From positions 1 to 14,777 of the forward strand of contig JAEZBP010000449.1 of the NCBI GenBank assembly GCA_023427125.1: DNA of 14,777 nt, written 5' to 3'. This document shows positions 1 through 5,499 of this stretch, piece after piece. This DNA comes from Pseudomonadota bacterium. Lineage in GTDB: Bacteria; Myxococcota_A; Polyangia; Polyangiales; Sandaracinaceae. A program made the position numbers and the translations under genes. The first letter of the stretch is position 1. Each line of letters starts with the position of its first letter. The notes beneath the pieces are model-generated. The model had not been told where the DNA came from. It searched no databases and saw only the letters and a program-made list of their open reading frames with translations.

Positions 1-1
1 C

Positions 2-415
2 CACGCGGAGCCGCGGCCGCCGCCGCCTCCCGAGGACGCGCCGCCGCCGCAGCACGCGGCCGTGCCGGACGCGCTCGCGCAGGCGGCGTTCGACGTGCTC
101 AACGCGGAGGAGAGCCGCACGCGGGACGCGGCCGCGCGCACGATCCTCGAACACGCGCCGCGCGAGGACGTCCCTCCCTTCCTCGTGGCGGTCGCGGAGC
201 TTCAGACCGCGCGCAGCTGCAACGACAAGAAGCCGCTCGTGCAGCGGCTCGCGGAGATCGGCGATCCGCGCGCGCTCCCGGCGCTCGATCGGATGGACGC
301 GGAGCCGCGCAACGGCTGCCGGGGGCGGATGTTCCGGCGGGTGGACTGCCTCTCGTGCCTGCGAACGGACCTCGGGGTCTCGCTCGCGCTCCTGCGCGCT
401 CGCCTCGCCGAGTAG
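2..415 (+). CDS. C-terminal part of a Pro-rich / HEAT-like repeat protein (5' end outside window)
   Basis: The frame is open from base 2 to a TAG at 413-415, so the start lies upstream of the window. The visible part begins with a proline-rich linker (HAEPRPPPPPEDAPPPQHAA), followed by about 115 residues of alpha-helical character. These include a HEAT-like segment, LAEIGDPRALPALDRM, and a cysteine cluster near the end (SCNDKK, then CRGRM, then DCLSCLR). In myxobacteria, tails with 'IGDPRALPAL' and a Pro-rich linker often end large multidomain regulators such as Ser/Thr protein kinases. The kinase idea is inference, because no catalytic motif is inside the window. The stop faces the convergent SRP RNA gene, 44 bp away. 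A GTG at 62 could act as an internal start, but the continuous upstream frame and its linker composition make a longer protein more likely. Confidence 0.7.
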   Translation, partial: HAEPRPPPPPEDAPPPQHAAVPDALAQAAFDVLNAEESRTRDAAARTILEHAPREDVPPFLVAVAELQTARSCNDKKPLVQRLAEIGDPRALPALDRMDAEPRNGCRGRMFRRVDCLSCLRTDLGVSLALLRARLAE

Positions 416-425
416 GCGGCGGCGG

Positions 426-455
426 CGCCGAGAGAGAAGACGCCGAGAGAGAAAA
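426..455. repeat. Two tandem 15-bp units in the kinase-like gene / SRP RNA gap
   Basis: The unit CGCCGAGAGAGAAGA (426-440) is followed by a near copy (441-455). Read on the minus strand this is the pyrimidine-rich tract just after the 3' end of the SRP RNA (CUUUCUUUUCUCUCUC), so it probably includes that gene's U-rich termination tract. The duplication may have arisen by slippage. Confidence 0.6.
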
Positions 456-459
456 GAAA

Positions 460-539
460 GGCCCCACCACACGCTGGACGCCGCTGCCGTTGCTCCCTTC
501 CGGGCCTGGCGGGGTTCACGGGCCAGCGTTGGCGGGGCC
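460..539 (-). ncRNA. ffs: Small (4.5S-type) signal recognition particle RNA
   Basis: On the minus strand the 80-nt segment starts with GGCCCCGCC and ends with GGUGGGGCC, which pair as the terminal helix. In the middle lies the highly conserved SRP domain IV: GCCAGGCCCGGAAGGGAGCA followed by ACGGCAGC. It contains the GGAA tetraloop and the asymmetric internal loop bound by Ffh. This RNA forms the bacterial SRP with Ffh and targets nascent membrane proteins to the translocon. A pyrimidine-rich tail (CUUUCUUUUCUC) follows the terminal helix and is consistent with termination. No separate TTGACA-type promoter is visible in the 60 bp upstream, so it may be co-transcribed with the two serine tRNAs ahead of it. 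A tadA-ffs neighbourhood is known elsewhere, for example tadA-scr-dnaX in Bacillus. No dnaX is present here. The ends are set by helix pairing and could be off by a few bases. Confidence 0.93.
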
Positions 540-544
540 ATAGG

Positions 545-562
545 CCGAGCGCGGATGCTCGG
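545..562 (-). other. Short hairpin just upstream of the SRP RNA
   Basis: CCGAGC (545-550) and GCTCGG (557-562) form a 6-bp stem with a 6-nt loop, ending 5 nt before the predicted SRP RNA 5' end. It could be a processing element in a tRNA-Ser/SRP RNA precursor. No U-run follows, so it is not a convincing terminator. Confidence 0.35.
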
Positions 563-599
563 AGAGAAACAGGTGGATCAGATCAGGATCGGATCCGAA

Positions 600-689
<90 letters not shown>

Positions 690-705
690 CTTTCCTTCAA
701 CGGGA

Positions 706-725
706 CCGACGACGCGGGTCGTCGG
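706..725 (-). other. Hairpin between tRNA-Ser(CGA) and tRNA-Ser(GGA)
   Basis: CCGACGAC (706-713) and GTCGTCGG (718-725) form a perfect 8-bp stem with a 4-nt loop. It starts 8 nt after the 3' end of tRNA-Ser(CGA). The tract after it on the minus strand (TCCCGTTGAAGG) is not U-rich, so a processing or spacer stem is as likely as a terminator. Confidence 0.5.
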
Positions 726-733
726 AAGCTCAG

Positions 734-820
734 CGGAGGATGTGGGATTCGAACCCACGGTACCGTTGCCGGTACACTTGATTTCGAATCAAGCGCCTTC
801 GACCACTCGGCCAACCCTCC
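734..820 (-). tRNA. tRNA-Ser (anticodon CGA)
   Basis: This is a class II tRNA of 87 nt. The acceptor GGAGGGT pairs with ATCCTCC (one G-U), with discriminator G. The genomic bases that follow are CTG, so CCA must be added after transcription. The anticodon stem-loop is CTTGA-TTCGAAA-TCAAG, anticodon CGA, reading UCG. The T arm is GTGGG-TTCGAAT-CCCAC. A strong promoter ends only a few bases upstream (see 828-855), placing the predicted transcription start at or next to the mature 5' end. Confidence 0.96.
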
Positions 821-827
821 GCGGGCG

Positions 828-851
828 ACCATAGCAGGGGCTAAGGGGCTG

Positions 852-855
<4 letters not shown>
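828..855 (-). promoter_or_regulatory. Promoter of tRNA-Ser(CGA), overlapping the tadA stop codon
   Basis: On the minus strand a perfect -35 TTGACA (850-855) is followed by a 16-bp spacer and a -10 TATGGT (828-833). The predicted start is about 821-822, right at the tRNA 5' end (820). The tadA stop codon TGA (852-854) lies inside the -35 hexamer. It probably drives tRNA-Ser(CGA), tRNA-Ser(GGA) and perhaps the SRP RNA. Confidence 0.75.
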
Positions 856-1418
<563 letters not shown>

Positions 1419-1435
1419 CGGGCCCCAGAAACACG

Positions 1436-1463
1436 AACGCCGCTCGCGATGACGAGCGGCGTT
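1436..1463 (-). other. Perfect 11-bp hairpin between tRNA-Arg(ACG) and tadA
   Basis: AACGCCGCTCG (1436-1446) and CGAGCGGCGTT (1453-1463) form a perfect 11-bp stem with a 6-nt loop. On the minus strand it starts 3 nt after the tRNA-Arg discriminator base and ends 17 nt before the chosen tadA ATG. The sequence after the stem is CGTGTTTCTGGGG, which has only an interrupted U tract. It could be a partial terminator or attenuator, or a processing stem, in a tRNA-Arg-tadA transcript. The stem is seen in the sequence; the role is inference. Confidence 0.7.
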
Positions 1464-1466
1464 CCA

Positions 1467-1540
1467 CGCACCCAGAAGGATTCGAACCTCCGACAACTGG
1501 TTCCGTAGACCAGTGCTCTATCCAGCTGAGCTATGGGTGC
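1467..1540 (-). tRNA. tRNA-Arg (anticodon ACG)
   Basis: A 74-nt class I tRNA. The acceptor GCACCCA pairs with TGGGTGC and the discriminator is G. The flanking bases are TGG, so CCA is not encoded. The D arm contains AGCTCAGCTGGATAGAGC. The anticodon stem-loop is CTGGT-CTACGGA-ACCAG, giving ACG, and the T arm is GGAGG-TTCGAAT-CCTTC. A34 of this tRNA is the standard bacterial substrate of TadA, whose gene follows directly downstream. Confidence 0.97.
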
Positions 1541-1553
1541 TCGGGTTGTGGCG

Positions 1554-1575
1554 CCCTGAGCGCTGGGGCTCAGGG
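1554..1575 (-). other. Hairpin in the 5' leader of tRNA-Arg(ACG)
   Basis: CCCTGAGC (1554-1561) and GCTCAGGG (1568-1575) form an 8-bp stem with a 6-nt loop. It lies between the predicted transcription start (about 1577) and the mature tRNA 5' end at 1540, so it would be in the leader removed by RNase P. Confidence 0.5.
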
Positions 1576-1582
1576 AGGGCGC

Positions 1583-1610
1583 AGTGTATCTGCGGCGTTC
1601 CGCCTGTCAA
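1583..1610 (-). promoter_or_regulatory. Promoter of tRNA-Arg(ACG), possibly also serving tadA
   Basis: On the minus strand a perfect -35 TTGACA (1605-1610), a 16-bp spacer and a -10 TACACT (1583-1588). The -35 begins one base after the discriminator of the preceding tRNA-Ser(GCU), at 1612. The predicted start is about 1577, which gives a leader of about 36 nt. No clear promoter lies between tRNA-Arg and tadA, so tadA may depend on readthrough. Confidence 0.75.
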
Positions 1611-1611
1611 A

Positions 1612-1699
1612 CGGAGAGGGCGGGATTCGAACCCGCGGTACGCTTTTGACGTACGATCGCTTAGCAAGCGATTACCTTCGGCCACTCGGTCACCTCTCC
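1612..1699 (-). tRNA. tRNA-Ser (anticodon GCU)
   Basis: An 88-nt class II tRNA. The acceptor GGAGAGG pairs with CCTCTCC and the discriminator is G; the next bases are TTT, so CCA is not encoded. The anticodon stem-loop is TCGCT-TGCTAAG-CGA in outline (loop TTGCTAA), anticodon GCT, reading AGC and AGU. A long variable arm (CGTACG...CGTACC) and the T arm GCGGG-TTCGAAT-CCCGC are present. Confidence 0.96.
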
Positions 1700-1742
1700 C
1701 GTGCTGTCAAAGGCACCCCCGGCGGGGGCCGAAGGGGCCGAG

Positions 1743-1771
1743 TTCATAGCCGTGCCGGCGCCCCCTGTCAA
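1743..1771 (-). promoter_or_regulatory. Promoter of tRNA-Ser(GCU)
   Basis: On the minus strand a perfect -35 TTGACA (1766-1771), a 17-bp spacer and a -10 TATGAA (1743-1748). The predicted start is about 1736, a leader of roughly 37 nt. The -35 lies about 20 bp from the start codon of the divergent + strand gene, so the two promoters share this gap. Confidence 0.75.
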
Positions 1772-1789
1772 TCGATGGGGCGTCCTGGT

Positions 1790-2413
1790 ATGCATTCCGG
1801 CGTGCGACTCTCGGCCACGCTCGCCTCGCTCGCCCTCTTGCTCGCCGCCGACCCGGCCCGCGCGTGCTCCTGCATGGAGATCGACGTGCAGGGCGCGGTC
1901 GCGCAGGCCGACGCCGTCTTCGAGGGGCGGGTGCTCGCGATCGAGCGAGAGGGCGGGACCGTGCGCGCCACGCTCGCGGTGGTGCAGCAGTGGAAGGGCG
2001 TCGAGTCCGAGCGGGTCGTCGTGGAGACGGCCGCCGACTCGGCGGCGTGCGGCGTCGCCTTCGCCGCCGAGACGAGCTGGCTCGTCTACGCCGAGCGGGA
2101 GGGCGATCGGCTGCGCGCGGGCCTCTGCTCGCGCACCGCGCGCATCGAGGACGCCGAGGAGGACGTCCGAGCGCTCGGCGCCGGCGTCGTGCCCGTCGAC
2201 ATCGGTCCGGGCGACGGCGTGGAAGAAGAGGAGCCCGACGAGCCCCCGGCGCGCGGCGGCTGCGCGAGCTGCTCGGCGTCGAGCGCCGCGCTCGATCGGA
2301 GCGGCGTCGCGGCGAGCCTCGCGCTCGGGCTGCTGCTGGCTAAAAGACGCCTTCGAGCTCGAGCACGAAGCCGGGCAGCGCGGGATCGCCCGAGAGCTGC
2401 GCCGGATCGCTGA
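1790..2413 (+). CDS. Secreted NTR/TIMP-like protein with a MYXO-CTERM-like tail
   Basis: A 207-residue protein. Residues 1-25 are a signal peptide (MHSGVRLSATLASLALLLAA, then DPARA) with an AxA-type cleavage site, so the mature protein would begin Cys-Ser-Cys. A free N-terminal CxC followed by a segment like 'GAVAQADAVFEGRVL' is the hallmark of the NTR/TIMP-like fold, as in tissue inhibitors of metalloproteinases. A folded domain (about 26-135) is followed by an acidic Pro-rich linker (GDGVEEEEPDEPPARGG). The end is a Cys-containing, hydrophobic, Arg-rich segment (GCASCSAS, then VAASLALGLLLAKRRLR) resembling the MYXO-CTERM sorting tail of myxobacterial surface proteins. An Arg-rich extension of about 20 residues follows, where such tails usually stop, and overlaps the convergent Uma2 gene by 74 bp. 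I preferred ATG 1790 over 1775 because GGGGCG precedes it at ribosome-site distance. Target unknown. Confidence 0.75.
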   Translation: MHSGVRLSATLASLALLLAADPARACSCMEIDVQGAVAQADAVFEGRVLAIEREGGTVRATLAVVQQWKGVESERVVVETAADSAACGVAFAAETSWLVYAEREGDRLRAGLCSRTARIEDAEEDVRALGAGVVPVDIGPGDGVEEEEPDEPPARGGCASCSASSAALDRSGVAASLALGLLLAKRRLRARARSRAARDRPRAAPDR

Positions 2414-2972
2414 GCTCCTCGACCGGGGCGCCGGGCCGGTAGACGAACGCGCGGCGGTCGCTCGGATCGAGCAGCCAGCCGAGCTGCGCTCCGTTCGCGA
2501 TCCACTCCTCCATCTTCTCCTGGAGCTCGTCGAGCTTGTCCGACGGAGAGCGCAGCTCGAGCACGAAGTCGGGGCAGAGCGGCACGAACTTCTTGCGCTG
2601 CTCGGGCGTCAGCGCGTCCCAGCGCGCGCGGGCGAGCCACGCCGCGTCGGGCGAGCGCTCCGCCCCGTTCGGGAGGATGAACCCCGTCGACGAGTCGAAG
2701 CCGATGCCGGTTCCGTCGCGCTGCGTCCATGACGCGAGCTTCCCGATCAGGTTGAAGTTGCGAGCGCCCGTCTCTCCTCCCGTCGGCGGGATGATCAGCA
2801 GCTCCCCGTCCGCGGTGCGCTCGATCCTCAGATCGCGGTTCGCCCGGCAGAGCTCGTAGAGCGCGTCGTCGTCGATCGGGCGCGCGGGGCGCACCCGCAG
2901 GGGCAGCAGATCGGTGGGGGTCACGAGGTAGCTGCTGTGCGACTCGCGAACGCGGCTCGCCTCGGGCGTCAT
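2340..2972 (-). CDS. Uma2-family (DUF820) PD-(D/E)XK nuclease-like protein
   Basis: A 210-residue protein matching the Uma2 family throughout. It has an N-terminal strand-helix part (PIDDDALYELCRANRDLRIE), the GELLIIPPTGGETGARN segment, then SPDAAWLARARW (Asp109) and CPDFVLELRSPSDKL (Glu139), and the conserved KMEEW helix with GAQLGWLLDP. The family has a restriction-endonuclease-like fold. It is widespread as multiple copies in cyanobacteria and other environmental bacteria, and its biological role is largely unknown. I start at the ATG at 2972. A longer frame would begin with TTG inside the aldolase terminator, which is unlikely. Spacing of the nearest GAAGG to this ATG is short. The 3' end overlaps the NTR/TIMP-like gene tail-to-tail. 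No restriction or toxin partner is adjacent. Confidence 0.85.
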   Translation of the reverse strand: MTPEASRVRESHSSYLVTPTDLLPLRVRPARPIDDDALYELCRANRDLRIERTADGELLIIPPTGGETGARNFNLIGKLASWTQRDGTGIGFDSSTGFILPNGAERSPDAAWLARARWDALTPEQRKKFVPLCPDFVLELRSPSDKLDELQEKMEEWIANGAQLGWLLDPSDRRAFVYRPGAPVEELSDPAQLSGDPALPGFVLELEGVF

Positions 2973-3002
2973 GCCTTCAGGGTAGCGCCTCCCGAGCACC
3001 AA

Positions 3003-3029
3003 CGAAAACGCCCCGCCGGAGCGGGGCGT
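3003..3029 (-). terminator. Rho-independent terminator of the aldolase gene
   Basis: On the minus strand ACGCCCCGC (3021-3029), loop TCCG and GCGGGGCGT (3008-3016) form a 9-bp GC-rich stem followed by TTTTCG. It lies 28 bp beyond the aldolase stop codon and separates that gene from the Uma2 gene. Confidence 0.88.
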
Positions 3030-3056
3030 CTCGGTGGCTCTTCGGACCTCTCGGCC

Positions 3057-3962
3057 TCAGCTCTTGTAGATCGCCATCACGTCGCGGAGGAGCTTGACCG
3101 CCTCGGCCTGGGGGCGCTGGAACGCGTTGCGCCCCATGATGCTCCCCATGCCGCCGCCGGCGTGGATCTGCTTGATCTCCTCGAGGACCTCGGCCGTGCC
3201 CTTGGACTCGCCGCCCGAGAAGATGACGATGCGCTTGCCCTTGAAGCAGGCGTCGACCACGTGGCGGATCCGATCGGACAGCGTCGCGACCGGGATCTGC
3301 TCGTAGTACTTGCGCCCGTCGTCGCGAGCGACCCGCGCGCTCGGCGGCTTGACCTTCACCACGTGCGCGCCGAGCTGGCAGGCGATGTGCGCGGAGTACG
3401 CGATGACGTCGACCGCCGTCTCGTCCTCCTTGGCCATGTTGCCGCGCGCGTAGGACCAGATGATCGTCGGGATGCCGTAGTCGCGCGCCTCGGCGATGAG
3501 GTCGCGGACCTGCTGGAACATGTCGTTGCGGGCCGCCGACCCCGGGTAGATCGTGAAGCCGATCGCGCTGCAGCCGAGGCGCGCCGCGTCCTTCACCTGC
3601 GAGGTCATCGCGGAGCAGGGCGCCCCCGGGTTGCTCAGCGAGTCGCTGTTGTTGACCTTGAGGATCAAGGGGAGCTTGCCGGCGTACTCGTGCGCGACGG
3701 ACTCGATGAACCCGAGCGGCGCCGCGTACGCGTTGCACCCCGACTCGACCGCGAGGCTCGGGTGGAAGCGCGGATCGTAGCCGGCCGGGTTCGGGCCGAA
3801 GCTGCGGGCGGGCCCGTGCTCGAAGCCCTGGTCGACCGGCAGGATCACCATCTTGCCCGTGCCGGCCAGCGTCCCGTGGTTGAGCATCCGGCGCAGGTTG
3901 CCGATGACGCCCGGGTTCTCGCCCGCGTAGTTGGCGAGGATCTTCTCGACGGCTTCGCTCAT
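3057..3962 (-). CDS. fbaB: Class I fructose-bisphosphate aldolase (FbaB/DhnA type)
   Basis: A 301-residue protein of the archaeal/FbaB-type class I aldolases. It interconverts fructose 1,6-bisphosphate with dihydroxyacetone phosphate and glyceraldehyde 3-phosphate in glycolysis and gluconeogenesis. Recognisable parts are HGTLAGTGKMVILPVDQGFE near residues 29-48, the beta-strand motif IGFTIYPGS, and GAHVVKVK with Lys203 as the likely Schiff-base lysine. The phosphate-binding loops are IVIFSGGESKG and GGGMGSIMGRNAFQR near the C-terminus. E. coli FbaB is about 350 residues, so this is slightly shorter, with no missing core element. The ATG at 3962 is preceded by AGGGGAGA at good spacing; the upstream extension of the frame has no support. 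It is monocistronic by appearance, with its own -10 element and terminator. Confidence 0.93.
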   Translation of the reverse strand: MSEAVEKILANYAGENPGVIGNLRRMLNHGTLAGTGKMVILPVDQGFEHGPARSFGPNPAGYDPRFHPSLAVESGCNAYAAPLGFIESVAHEYAGKLPLILKVNNSDSLSNPGAPCSAMTSQVKDAARLGCSAIGFTIYPGSAARNDMFQQVRDLIAEARDYGIPTIIWSYARGNMAKEDETAVDVIAYSAHIACQLGAHVVKVKPPSARVARDDGRKYYEQIPVATLSDRIRHVVDACFKGKRIVIFSGGESKGTAEVLEEIKQIHAGGGMGSIMGRNAFQRPQAEAVKLLRDVMAIYKS

Positions 3963-3980
3963 CTTCGTATCTCCCCTTGA

Positions 3981-4009
3981 GAGCGGGCGAGCATAGCGCA
4001 AGCCCGCTC
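3981..4009 (-). promoter_or_regulatory. Putative aldolase promoter region with flanking inverted repeat
   Basis: On the minus strand a good -10 hexamer TATGCT (3990-3995) lies 27 bp before the aldolase ATG; the predicted start is near 3983. The hexamer is enclosed by an 8-bp perfect inverted repeat, GAGCGGGC (3981-3988) and GCCCGCTC (4002-4009), so a repressor site is possible. No convincing -35 was seen at the right distance, which fits an activator-dependent or weak promoter. Confidence 0.45.
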
Positions 4010-4065
4010 GGTCCAGCGTGCGAACACCCACGATCACATGGGTCGCTCCGCTCCGCGACGGCATC

Positions 4066-4120
4066 CCGACACCTGCAAACGGCGCAGGTGTCGGCCTACC
4101 GTCACGGAGCTTAGCTCCGT
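4066..4120 (-). other. Two hairpins downstream of tRNA-Ser(UGA)
   Basis: Reading the minus strand after the tRNA 3' end, an 8-bp stem pairs 4104-4111 with 4113-4120 (7 bp with a 3-nt loop is more realistic). It is followed by an 11-bp perfect stem, CCGACACCTGC (4066-4076) with GCAGGTGTCGG (4084-4094), loop 7 nt. Neither is followed by a U-run. They may stop or protect the tRNA precursor. Confidence 0.5.
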
Positions 4121-4128
4121 TGAGCGAG

Positions 4129-4215
4129 CGGAGGAGAAGGGATTCGAACCCCTGGTGCCCTTGCGAGCACGGCGGTTTTCAAAACCGCTGCCATCGACCA
4201 CTCGGCCACTCCTCC
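4129..4215 (-). tRNA. tRNA-Ser (anticodon UGA)
   Basis: An 87-nt class II tRNA. The acceptor GGAGGAG pairs with CTCCTCC, with discriminator G. CTC follows, so CCA is not encoded. The anticodon stem-loop is GCGGT-TTTGAAA-ACCGC, anticodon TGA, reading UCA and, with wobble or modification, other UCN codons. A long variable arm and the T arm AGGGG-TTCGAAT-CCCTT (one G-U pair) are visible. I saw no near-consensus promoter immediately upstream, only a TA-containing tract (TGGTAACCC) about 20 bp before the 5' end. Confidence 0.96.
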
Positions 4216-4362
4216 ACGAGCGGGTGGGTTACCACGTCGGCCTGCCCCCCGCATCTGTGCTGGCTGGCGCGCGCATTCGCGCGGGCGGGCCGAGCTACGC
4301 GTCCGTCTCGACCGGCCGGCGCCCCTAGCAGCACCCCGCGCCCTTGTGACAGACTCGACGAG

Positions 4363-5445
4363 ATGCGGCGTGCGCTCTCCATGCTCCTCGCCTCGGTCCT
4401 CGGCGCTGCCCTCGGTGGCTGCGCCCTCGGCGACGACGGGGTGAACCGGCGGGACGACGACGGAGGCCCCGTCGCGACCTTCGACGCGGGCCGCGACGCT
4501 GGAGAGGCCACCGACGCGTGGACGCCGCCGATCGAGTGCGAGCCGCGCTGCGACGACACCCAGACCTGCGTCGATGGGACCTGCGTGTCGGGCGTGCTCG
4601 ATCTGGACGGCGACGGAGTGCCCGCCGAGAGCGACTGCGACGACATGAACGCCAGCGTCGGCTCGAGCGCCGAGCGCGCGTGCGACAACTCGTGCGGCGC
4701 GGGCATGGAGCGCTGCACGGGCGGCGTGTGGGCGGAGTGCGACGCGCCCGCCTCGTGTGAGTGCGCGGCGGGCTCGGCGCCGCGCACCGTCGCGTGCGCG
4801 CAGTGCGGGATGCAGCAGCAGAGCTGCGTCGACGGCACGTGGACGAACACCGGATCGTGCACCGGGATGGGCGCCTGCTCGCCCGGCGCCGTCGAGTCGC
4901 GAACGAGCAGCTGTGGGGCGTGCGGTGAGGGCACGCGGACGGAGACCCGCACCTGCTCGAGCAGCTGCGCGTGGGGCAGCTTCACGCCGGTGGGCTCGTG
5001 CTCGACCGCCGCCACGTGCACGCCGGGTCAGACCGACAGCGAGACGCGCGCGTGCTCCGGCGGCTGCGGGATGACGGAGCGGCGCACTCGCAGCTGCAGC
5101 AGCAGCTCGTGCACGTGGGGCTCGTTCGGCTCGTGGAGCGGGTGCAGCCCGTGCGGCCCGGTCTGCGGCAACGGCACGTGCGAGTCGGGCGAGACCTGCG
5201 CGGCCTGCGCCGACTGCCGCTACGGGCACGGCGGCAACGGCAACGGAGGCGACTCGTGCGCGGGCGTGCCGGCCGAGACGTGGCGCTGCGTGTACAGCTC
5301 GAGCCTCGGGGGCAACGTCAGCCAGGTCTGTCGCTCCGGCGCGTGGGTCAACTTCAACTTCGACCCCCGCGGCTGCAGCTCGTGCCGCTGCTCGTTCTCG
5401 CTCTCGTGCTGTCAGGCCGGCTACACGGGCGGCGGCTGCGGCTGA
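4363..5445 (+). CDS. Cysteine-rich repeat lipoprotein with a DxDGDG metal-binding-like motif
   Basis: A 360-residue protein starting MRRALSMLLASVLGAALGGC. This is a lipoprotein signal peptide with lipobox LGGC, so Cys20 would be lipidated. A disordered acidic linker follows. Next come CEPRCDDTQTCVDGTC and DLDGDGVPAESDCDD (about 83-97), like the putative metal-binding DxDGDG...DCDD motif common in myxobacterial surface proteins. Then come at least two clear repeats of about 43 residues (CSPGAVESRTSSCGACGEGT... and CTPGQTDSETRACSGGCGMT...), each ending CSSSCxWGSF...GxC. A degenerate copy precedes them. The C-terminal part (CGNGTCESGETCAACADC...) holds many further cysteines. I count 43 cysteines, which points to an extracellular, disulfide-stabilised protein. 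Function unknown; adhesion or binding is a guess. ATG 4363 is the first codon that gives the signal peptide. Confidence 0.85.
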   Translation: MRRALSMLLASVLGAALGGCALGDDGVNRRDDDGGPVATFDAGRDAGEATDAWTPPIECEPRCDDTQTCVDGTCVSGVLDLDGDGVPAESDCDDMNASVGSSAERACDNSCGAGMERCTGGVWAECDAPASCECAAGSAPRTVACAQCGMQQQSCVDGTWTNTGSCTGMGACSPGAVESRTSSCGACGEGTRTETRTCSSSCAWGSFTPVGSCSTAATCTPGQTDSETRACSGGCGMTERRTRSCSSSSCTWGSFGSWSGCSPCGPVCGNGTCESGETCAACADCRYGHGGNGNGGDSCAGVPAETWRCVYSSSLGGNVSQVCRSGAWVNFNFDPRGCSSCRCSFSLSCCQAGYTGGGCG

Positions 5446-5499
5446 TAAGCGCCAGCGGCGCTCGCGCTCGTGTATCCTCGCCCCCTCACCGGAGGGAAG

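Noticed and set aside
1705..1710. A second TTGACA box just upstream of tRNA-Ser(GCU)
   Set aside because: It lies 5 bp from the tRNA 5' end, and no -10 is found 16-18 bp downstream inside the tRNA. The better promoter is at 1743-1771.
2330..2345. A frameshift near the AAAA run at the end of the NTR/TIMP-like gene
   Set aside because: Shifting frame here would remove the Arg cluster of the MYXO-CTERM-like tail, and the present frame keeps it. The long tail is therefore more likely real, or at least not explained by a simple one-base error.
2340..2972. The Uma2 gene as part of a defence or transposon system
   Set aside because: No methyltransferase, transposase, toxin partner or inverted repeats flank it. 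Stand-alone Uma2 genes are common in environmental bacteria.
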